From Candidatus Gottesmanbacteria bacterium RIFOXYB1_FULL_47_11 (GTDB lineage Bacteria; Patescibacteriota; Microgenomatia; UBA10105; UBA927): DNA of 11,868 bases. Positions 1-4,266 of this stretch are shown piece by piece. A program made the translations under genes and the position numbers. The number at the start of each line of letters is the position of its first letter. Position 1 is the stretch's first letter. The notes beneath the pieces were generated by a model. That model had not been told where the DNA came from and searched no databases. It worked only from the letters and a program-made list of their open reading frames with translations. The stretch is from the NCBI GenBank assembly GCA_001779455.1, contig MFKE01000023.1:1-11868 (forward strand), read 5' to 3'.

Positions 1-820
1 CTCGTACACGTGCAGCCCCCACGCCGACGAGCATTTCCATAAATTCAGATCCGGCGATTGAGTAAAACGACGTTTTTGCCTCCCCTGCCATAGCCTTCGC
101 CAGAAGCGTTTTTCCCGTTCCGGAGGGCCCGACAAGGAGCACGCCTTTTGGCGTACGTGCGCCGAGAGCCTTATATTTCGTCGGATTTTTCAGAAAATCC
201 ACTACTTCTTCAAGCTCTTTCTTGGCCTCATCAACGCCCGCTACATCCGCAAATGTTACCTTCGGCAGATCTTTGTTCCAAATCCGTGCCTTACTCTGAC
301 CGAATGAAAAAAGATTATCCTGCGCTCCCCGCGCCTGCCGGAAAATGAATAGAAAGAATAGTACCGTGAGAAGAAGCGGTAATACATTCGACAGAATATT
401 GAGCCACATCGCTCCCACACTCATGTCTTTGATGGTTATCGCCACTCCGCTCGTTGTTGCTCCTGCATCGGAAAGGAGTTTCACCAGAGATTCCTGTGCC
501 TCTTTGTGGCTGGTTACTTTCACCCCGTCTTTGTATGTTACCGTGAGCTTCGTTTCCTCCACGTCTATCGCGGACACTTTGCCGTCTTTGACATCAGTGA
601 TGACTGTCGAAAGCGGTTTTTCCTGATAAAGGGAATTTTGACCTGCCGCGTTTCCTAAGAGTGAAAGCAGGATAAATACGACAAACAGTCCGATAAAAAC
701 GTTTTTGAGGTTAAAGTGGACCTGAAACATCCACATTTTGCCTTTTCGGCCGTTTGGCTTCGGCAAACCGTTTATGTTCCGTTTCACTGATTTTTGGGGT
801 GATTTCTCTGACATAGACAT
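1..820 (-). CDS. ftsH: FtsH ATP-dependent zinc metalloprotease, N-terminal part (cut by window edge)
   Basis: Membrane-anchored AAA+ protease that degrades membrane and short-lived cytosolic proteins. The 273 codons present show a basic N-terminus, a first membrane segment at about residues 41-58, a short extracytoplasmic domain, a second membrane segment at about 138-160, and the start of the AAA+ module. FADVAGVDEAK lies at 190-200 and Walker A GPSGTGKT at 231-238, followed by the pore segment MLVGVGA at 263-269. Walker B, SRH and the HEXXH zinc protease site lie beyond the window. Two oddities: Walker A has Ser where FtsH normally has Pro, and the pore motif, usually FVG, reads LVG. The start at 820 is chosen because it gives MSMSEKS and sits just below a good -10 box; a second in-frame ATG is at 814. 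No Shine-Dalgarno is visible, so the message is probably leaderless. Family assignment is very secure. Confidence 0.96.
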   Translation of the reverse strand, partial: MSMSEKSPQKSVKRNINGLPKPNGRKGKMWMFQVHFNLKNVFIGLFVVFILLSLLGNAAGQNSLYQEKPLSTVITDVKDGKVSAIDVEETKLTVTYKDGVKVTSHKEAQESLVKLLSDAGATTSGVAITIKDMSVGAMWLNILSNVLPLLLTVLFFLFIFRQARGAQDNLFSFGQSKARIWNKDLPKVTFADVAGVDEAKKELEEVVDFLKNPTKYKALGARTPKGVLLVGPSGTGKTLLAKAMAGEAKTSFYSIAGSEFMEMLVGVGAARVR

Positions 821-825
821 GGAGA

Positions 826-855
826 AGTATACCAGTTATCGAAGCAAATCGCCAA
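826..855 (-). promoter_or_regulatory. ftsH promoter (leaderless type)
   Basis: Minus strand: -35 TTGGCG (850-855), 18-base spacer, -10 TATACT (826-831). The predicted start site falls at 819-820, on the ATG at 820, and there is no Shine-Dalgarno between. Inferred from consensus matching only. Confidence 0.55.
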
Positions 856-872
856 GTGCGCGGTAAATGTCT

Positions 873-1319
873 TTATAATCCTAACTTCTTTGCTACTTTT
901 TCAAAATCTTTTCCTTTTGAAAAATCAACTTTCTCTAATACGTACGCACGAAAAAGTTTCGTATCAAATGTCGCGATGTTTGTACATTTTGCCGATTTTG
1001 CAATTTGGATATGGTAACAATCTTCAAATTCAAGTGAACTTTCCGAAAAAAGCGCGAGCGCCTCCAATAGTTGAATTCTCGCTTCAATCTCTATGCAATC
1101 CATTTTTAATATCGAGCCTATCATGGATACTAAACGTATTTTATCTTGATGATAAAAACTCTTGAGCACCCAATATATCTCGAATATAACCAAGTGGGAA
1201 GTCATATAATTCCCTTTTCCCGATGCTGCCTTGATAAAAAAATCGGTCGCTTTTTTATGAAGAGCGCTCTTATCGTCGTTTAGTAAACGTAAAAAATAAT
1301 TCGTATCAACGAATATCAT
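873..1319 (-). CDS. PIN-domain ribonuclease toxin, VapC-like
   Basis: 148-residue PIN-domain protein, the usual size for a VapC toxin (Mg2+-dependent endoribonuclease). The four acidic positions of a PIN active site can be picked out: Asp5 in IFVDTN at the N-terminus, Glu47 in VIFEIYWVL, Asp100 in EFEDCYH, and Asp119 in ATFDTK. The start codon is 2 bases after the stop of the AbrB-type antitoxin gene upstream, so both are cotranscribed and presumably translationally coupled. Known VapC toxins cleave tRNA or rRNA; the target here cannot be read from sequence. The gene ends 52 bases before the ftsH start, with no terminator visible between, so some read-through into ftsH is possible. Confidence 0.88.
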   Translation of the reverse strand: MIFVDTNYFLRLLNDDKSALHKKATDFFIKAASGKGNYMTSHLVIFEIYWVLKSFYHQDKIRLVSMIGSILKMDCIEIEARIQLLEALALFSESSLEFEDCYHIQIAKSAKCTNIATFDTKLFRAYVLEKVDFSKGKDFEKVAKKLGL

Positions 1320-1321
1320 AG

Positions 1322-1573
1322 TTACGGATTTTCACGAAAATGTTGCTTTTTTGCTTCTTCTATCATTCGTTCAAGTTCATCATTTGAAATCGGCTTACTA
1401 GATTGGATCGATCCAGCAAGCTGATGCACCAATGTTTCGGCAGGAGTAAACACGAGAGACTGCCCTACTCGCTCGACCACAAGGCGTTGACCGCGCTTTA
1501 AGTTAAGCGCTTTGGAAAACGCGCTCGGAATAGTGAGTTGATTTTTACTGGATATACTGACACTTTGTAACAT
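1322..1573 (-). CDS. AbrB/MazE-type antitoxin, VapB-like
   Basis: 83-residue SpoVT-AbrB swapped-hairpin DNA-binding protein. Residues 5-35 have the typical pattern VSISSKNQLTIPSAF, then a hydrophobic helix and LKRGQRLVVERVGQSLVF, which forms the beta-barrel dimer. The C-terminal part (about 50-83, ending EEAKKQHFRENP) would be the toxin-neutralising tail. It precedes the PIN toxin by 2 bases in the order antitoxin-toxin. As in other VapBC systems it probably represses its own promoter; repeats of GTAAG surround that promoter. No Shine-Dalgarno precedes the ATG; the predicted transcription start is about 3 bases upstream. Confidence 0.88.
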   Translation of the reverse strand: MLQSVSISSKNQLTIPSAFSKALNLKRGQRLVVERVGQSLVFTPAETLVHQLAGSIQSSKPISNDELERMIEEAKKQHFRENP

Positions 1574-1574
1574 A

Positions 1575-1620
1575 GTAAGGAAATTGTATCAAATGTAAGG
1601 AGTTTTGTCAAATCTCTTAC
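1575..1620 (-). promoter_or_regulatory. vapBC-like promoter and candidate operator
   Basis: Minus strand: perfect -35 TTGACA (1606-1611), 17-base spacer, -10 TACAAT (1583-1588); ATG follows 9 bases after the -10. The motif GTAAGG occurs twice in direct repeat 20 bases apart (1575-1580 and 1595-1600, plus strand), and an inverted CTTAC lies at 1616-1620, so the repeats bracket both promoter boxes. Binding by the antitoxin is inference. The -35 lies 5 bases past the trpS stop codon. Confidence 0.75.
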
Positions 1621-2999
1621 CTTATCTTCGCCCCAACTGTCAGGCCCTCAGCGGAGACAAAGAGCGGTTTTTTCTCTGTGTCCGAATCCACGGCCATGAT
1701 CATCCCCCGGCTCTCCTCATCCATCATTTTCCGCGGGGCCAGATTGGTGACAAAGAAAAACTGCTTTCCGAGAAAATATTCCGGCGTATACCCAAACGGC
1801 CGGACCGCGGTAAATATGATGCGCGGCTTTTCTTCCGCAAAATCCACAACAAGCCGGATGAGCTTATCGCTTCCCTCTTTGTTCGTTGCTTCAACGACAT
1901 TCCCCACAGTCATTTCTACACGAGAAAAGTCATCGATGCTTATCGATGTCCCGAGCGACCCGCCTGCCGGCGAGGCAGGAGTCGAGGGACCTATCGAATA
2001 TGCATTTCTAAGTCCGATTGCCTCCCGCACTTCTTCCATTGTCTTTGATGCCACCGCGAGAGCATGCTGCCGTCCGCGGTCCAAAATTACTTTCACTTTT
2101 TCCGGGTGGGCAGCCAAATCCGCATACCGCGCGCGTGCCGGAGCGAATGTTTTCATCAGGGATTCATACAAATACTTTTTTACCTCAATATCCGATACCT
2201 GGCCTTTTGTATAGAGCTCTTTCAACTGGGCAACTTTCTCCTTTTCACCAAAAAAGTCAAGGTATGTGAACACCATGTTCCCTGCAACATGTCCGGGGTC
2301 AGTTGCGTGTGCGCGGGTCGGATCCGTGTATGTTCCCATGACCTGTTTCTCAATAATTTTCTCGTCATCGAAAATACTGATGATATTTCCCAGTGTCTTA
2401 CTCATCTTCCGCTTCCCGTCTATTCCCAAAATTGTTGCCACCTCTTCCGGAATATACGGTTCGGGAAGGTTAAAAATATTTTTCTTGTACGTTTTATTAA
2501 ACCGGCCGGCAACGTCCCGCGTAATCTCCACATGCTGCTTTTGGTCCTTCCCTACCGGCACGAGATCCGGCTTGTAAAGAAGAATATCAGCCGCCATAAG
2601 CATCGGATAACTAAACAGCCCGACGTTGACATCATCCTCTGCCGTATCTTTCTGCAATTTATCCTTATATGCATGTGCGCGTTTAAGGAGCCCCAACGGC
2701 GTCACATTGTTGAGAATCGACTGGAGTTCGGTATGCAACCCGTTAATATCCGACTGGCGGTAAAACGTAATGTTTGTAAGATCCCCGAGAAGCGCTAGTT
2801 CGTGCAAAATAAGCGTCTCAATATTTTTCTGCAATTGCCCCTTGTCCTGAACCGTGGTAAGCGCGTGGTAATCCGCCACAAAAAGAAAGCAGTCGTGGGA
2901 ACGCGACAGCTCCTTAAATTGCCGGACTGCTCCTAAATAGTTGCCGATATGGACACTTCCGTCCCCACTTGGCGTGATACCTGACACTATACGTTTCAT
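1617..2999 (-). CDS. trpS: Tryptophanyl-tRNA synthetase with C-terminal EMAP II/MetRS-type tRNA-binding domain
   Basis: Charges tRNA-Trp with tryptophan (class Ic synthetase, cytoplasm). The catalytic part (about 1-334) has the HIGH-type motif VHIGN at 16-20 and KMSKT at 198-202, with SYPMLMAADILLY and VGKDQKQHVE between them, all typical of bacterial TrpRS. Usual TrpRS is about 330 residues; this protein has 460. The extra part (about 355-460: DDFSRVEMTVGNV, IIFTAV, NLAPRKMMDEESRGM) is an OB-fold tRNA-binding domain like those at the C-terminus of MetRS and in Arc1p/EMAP II. The 337-351 linker is rich in Gly, Pro and Ser and is encoded by a palindromic DNA element. Start chosen for SD AAGGAGGT just upstream. 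It lies 79 bases downstream of a T-box-controlled small gene, so tRNA-dependent control of trpS by read-through is likely. Confidence 0.96.
   Translation of the reverse strand: MKRIVSGITPSGDGSVHIGNYLGAVRQFKELSRSHDCFLFVADYHALTTVQDKGQLQKNIETLILHELALLGDLTNITFYRQSDINGLHTELQSILNNVTPLGLLKRAHAYKDKLQKDTAEDDVNVGLFSYPMLMAADILLYKPDLVPVGKDQKQHVEITRDVAGRFNKTYKKNIFNLPEPYIPEEVATILGIDGKRKMSKTLGNIISIFDDEKIIEKQVMGTYTDPTRAHATDPGHVAGNMVFTYLDFFGEKEKVAQLKELYTKGQVSDIEVKKYLYESLMKTFAPARARYADLAAHPEKVKVILDRGRQHALAVASKTMEEVREAIGLRNAYSIGPSTPASPAGGSLGTSISIDDFSRVEMTVGNVVEATNKEGSDKLIRLVVDFAEEKPRIIFTAVRPFGYTPEYFLGKQFFFVTNLAPRKMMDEESRGMIMAVDSDTEKKPLFVSAEGLTVGAKIR
1948..1990. repeat. GC-rich palindromic element inside trpS, coding for the interdomain linker
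   Basis: Imperfect 43-bp inverted repeat: outer arms GTCCC (1948-1952) and GGGAC (1986-1990), inner arms CCTGCC (1963-1968) and GGCAGG (1974-1979), 5-base loop. It covers TrpRS residues 337-351, exactly the linker between domains. It shares the 10-mer CCCGCCTGCC (1959-1968) in inverted orientation with the intergenic palindrome near 4228-4237. Confidence 0.7.
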
Positions 3000-3056
3000 A
3001 GAACCTCCTTATTGTATAACAAATTTCTTTATTTACTACGTTCTTCTCTTATCCTA

Positions 3057-3075
3057 AGCCTGGCAATGCCAGGCT
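3057..3075. other. Perfect 8-bp stem-loop between the small cysteine-rich gene and trpS
   Basis: Arms AGCCTGGC (3057-3064) and GCCAGGCT (3068-3075) with a 3-base loop, starting 4 bases after the stop of the upstream gene in transcription direction. No U-tract follows on the minus strand, so it is not a standard intrinsic terminator; it may stabilise the 3' end or be an RNA processing site between the two cistrons. Confidence 0.6.
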
Positions 3076-3078
3076 ATA

Positions 3079-3327
3079 TCACCACGGGCCGCAATGAATA
3101 AACTCTTTTACTCTGTTGGTCGTGTAATTATCTTGCTTCCCACATGCCCCACATGTTCTTGTTATAGTAATCTTGTCATCATTCAACGTTTCAATCATCC
3201 TCGTCAACCCGCCACGAACAATACATCCATCGCAATGAATAAACGGTGGCTCAAGTCCAATTCGTTCAACCAATCGCTGACCAACATCCATAAATGACTG
3301 TTTCAATGTTTCCAAACTTGTTGCCAT
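3079..3327 (-). CDS. Small cysteine-rich protein, putative zinc-binding, under T-box control
   Basis: 82-residue protein of unknown function. It has two CxxC pairs (Cys32/Cys35 in HCDGC and Cys59/Cys62 in TCGACG) and a fifth Cys79 near the C-terminus (HCGPW), a layout compatible with a zinc ribbon or zinc-stabilised fold; residues 1-25 look like an amphipathic helix. No signal peptide or membrane segment. The start at 3327 is fixed by the SD AAGGAGGTGA (AGGAGG at 3336-3341) 8 bases upstream; a longer reading frame to 3381 would begin inside the terminator hairpin and is rejected. The gene directly follows the T-box terminator, so its expression should rise when the cognate tRNA is uncharged, and trpS follows. 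Bacillus anti-TRAP is also a small CxxC zinc protein under a tRNA-Trp T-box, but I see no convincing sequence relationship, so this is analogy only. Confidence 0.8.
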   Translation of the reverse strand: MATSLETLKQSFMDVGQRLVERIGLEPPFIHCDGCIVRGGLTRMIETLNDDKITITRTCGACGKQDNYTTNRVKEFIHCGPW

Positions 3328-3352
3328 ATGTTTCACCTCCTTTCCAAGCATC

Positions 3353-3399
3353 AAAAAAAGCCCTTGTAAATCCACGAACAATCGTGAACTTACAAGGGC
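3353..3399 (-). terminator. Intrinsic terminator of the T-box leader
   Basis: 10-bp stem formed by 3399-3390 and 3369-3360 (GCCCUUGUAA with UUACAAGGGC), extended by an inner UCACGA/UCGUGG helix and followed by U7 (3359-3353). Its 5' arm contains the CCUUG used by the antiterminator, so the two structures are mutually exclusive. Confidence 0.9.
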
Positions 3400-3627
3400 C
3401 TTCCACAGGCGGTGCCACCTTGCGCTATCACCTCATTGTATGAAAAATCCCGCTAAGCGGGATCGTCAGATGAGGGTAATCTCATTCTTGACGAGCTCCG
3501 TACCTACGACACTCGTTGACAGTCTTTTTACGGTTTCGCCTCCGTACTTGATTTAAGAGTCAGCTTGCCCCGATTGTATCGGGGCTGACCCGGTTCCAAC
3601 CCTCCGGATCAACGCTTGTATTCAACT
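3353..3627 (-). promoter_or_regulatory. T-box tRNA-sensing leader (riboswitch)
   Basis: Read on the minus strand. The T-box sequence AAGGTGGCACCGCC is at 3421-3408. It builds a textbook antiterminator: CAAGG (3422-3418) pairs with CCUUG (3397-3393), a 7-base bulge UGGCACC, then GCCU (3410-3407) with AGGC (3401-3398). The bulge UGGC would pair with the 3' end GCCA of an uncharged tRNA with discriminator G73, which fits tRNA-Trp. CCUUG is shared with the competing terminator. Upstream, arms CGUUGA (3614-3609) and UCAACG (3519-3514) could close Stem I, and GUCAGC/GCUGAC (3589-3584 with 3564-3559) forms an internal hairpin. I could not place the specifier codon with confidence: the only UGG upstream of the T-box is at 3598-3596, near the 5' end, an unusual place. 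The T-box call is strong; Trp specificity is inferred. Confidence 0.87.
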
Positions 3628-3633
3628 ATAAGC

Positions 3634-3663
3634 ATTATAGCATATTAATTTGATATAATACAA
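3634..3663 (-). promoter_or_regulatory. Promoter of the T-box leader
   Basis: Minus strand: perfect -10 TATAAT (3634-3639) with extended TGC immediately upstream, and a weak -35 TTGTAT (3658-3663) at 18 bases. Predicted start near 3627. The -35 region overlaps the -10 box of the divergent AbrB-like gene. Confidence 0.65.
3651..3659 (+). promoter_or_regulatory. Extended -10 promoter of the AbrB-like gene (leaderless)
   Basis: TGA immediately followed by perfect TATAAT (3654-3659); no clear -35. The predicted start, 7 bases after the box, is at 3666, the first base of the ATG. It overlaps the divergent T-box promoter, so the two transcription units may compete for polymerase. Confidence 0.6.
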
Positions 3664-3665
3664 AT

Positions 3666-3836
3666 ATGAAATTTATAACAAAAATTGTTGATTACAAAGG
3701 ACAGGCGATAGTAAAACTACCAAGGAAAGTATCAGAAAAAATTGGTCTAAAAACTGGTGATAAATATACAACAGAGCTCATGCCAGACGGAAGTGTTTTT
3801 GTTAAATTTATCAAGTCACATTCTCATAATGCGTGA
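3666..3836 (+). CDS. Small solitary SpoVT-AbrB-like DNA-binding protein
   Basis: 56-residue protein: a short beta strand, then GQAIVKLPRKV, the hydrophobic helix VSEKIGL, and LKTGDKYTTELMPDGSVFVKFI, the strand-turn-strand pattern of the AbrB/MazE swapped-hairpin domain. It is just the DNA-binding domain with no toxin-binding tail, and no toxin gene is next to it. The ATG coincides with the predicted transcription start of an extended -10 promoter, so translation is likely leaderless. The gene is more A+T-rich than its neighbours and its last 26 bases overlap the 3' end of yraN on the opposite strand. Position and overlapping promoters suggest it could regulate the T-box transcript and itself; this is inference. 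Confidence 0.75.
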   Translation: MKFITKIVDYKGQAIVKLPRKVSEKIGLKTGDKYTTELMPDGSVFVKFIKSHSHNA

Positions 3837-4164
3837 GACGGGCGACATCGCCCACATCATTCAGCACAATCGCCACCACATCGATGCGGCAGAGAGCGGA
3901 GGCGCCGCATAAATACATCGTGGCCATATTGCGGATTCGTGCAAGCTTGCCGGGGTTAATCATTTCCTCCGGGCTTCCGAACGCCTCCCCTATTTTCGTT
4001 TTTACTTCCACAAAAACAAGCGTATCGCTGTCGCGGGCAATAATATCGATTTCCCCGAATTTGTTGGAATAATTTCTCTCAAGAATGACGTATCCCTTTT
4101 TCTCGAGTGCCGCGGCAGATATTGATTCGCCCGAACGGCCAGTCTGACGGTTGAATTGTTTCAT
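3811..4164 (-). CDS. yraN: YraN/UPF0102 family nuclease-like protein
   Basis: 117 residues, the usual size for UPF0102. The restriction-endonuclease-like core is clear: RSGESISAAALEKKGY at 10-25, Asn31-Tyr32 of ERNYSNKFGEID, then GEID (37-40) and FVEVKTK (51-57), giving the D-x(n)-E-x-K pattern of PD-(D/E)XK folds, and IDVVAI at 94-99. The family is predicted to act on DNA or Holliday-type structures; its biochemical role is not settled. It lies downstream of dprA and comM on the same strand, separated from comM by 102 bases containing a palindromic element. No Shine-Dalgarno is seen; a TAAAAT box 9 bases above the ATG could give a near-leaderless transcript. The C-terminal 26 bases overlap a small gene on the other strand. 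Confidence 0.93.
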   Translation of the reverse strand: MKQFNRQTGRSGESISAAALEKKGYVILERNYSNKFGEIDIIARDSDTLVFVEVKTKIGEAFGSPEEMINPGKLARIRNMATMYLCGASALCRIDVVAIVLNDVGDVARLTHYENVT

Positions 4165-4195
4165 AACGTCTTTATTTTATGTATACATGCGGGCG

Positions 4196-4240
4196 CGACC
4201 TGCCCGCCATCGCTGCGCTCAGGCGCTGGCAGGCGGGGCA
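4196..4240. repeat. GC-rich palindromic element between comM and yraN
   Basis: Left arm with TGCCCGCCA, inner GCGC/GCGC helix around TCAG, right arm TGGCAGGCGGGGCA. The right arm contains GGCAGGCGGG (4228-4237), the exact reverse complement of the 10-mer in the trpS element. It is followed by no U-tract, so it is not a standard terminator; it looks like a dispersed REP-like unit. Confidence 0.6.
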
Positions 4241-4266
4241 CAGAAAATTACGAGTGAGCCGCGCGT

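Noticed and set aside
2064..2798. Long open frame of 244 codons on the plus strand
   Set aside because: Lies fully inside trpS on the opposite strand, has no recognisable domain, SD or promoter, and its composition follows the trpS codons.
3057..3075. Hairpin before trpS as an intrinsic terminator
   Set aside because: The stem is perfect but no U-tract follows on the minus strand, nor a T-tract on the plus strand, so termination would be weak at best.
3327..3381. Upstream extension of the cysteine-rich gene to an ATG at 3381
   Set aside because: It would start inside the T-box terminator hairpin and cross the perfect SD that serves the ATG at 3327.
3579..3598. UGG at 3598-3596 as Trp specifier codon of the T-box
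   Set aside because: It lies near the 5' end, with too little RNA above it to form the usual 5' strand of Stem I, so it is noted but not called.
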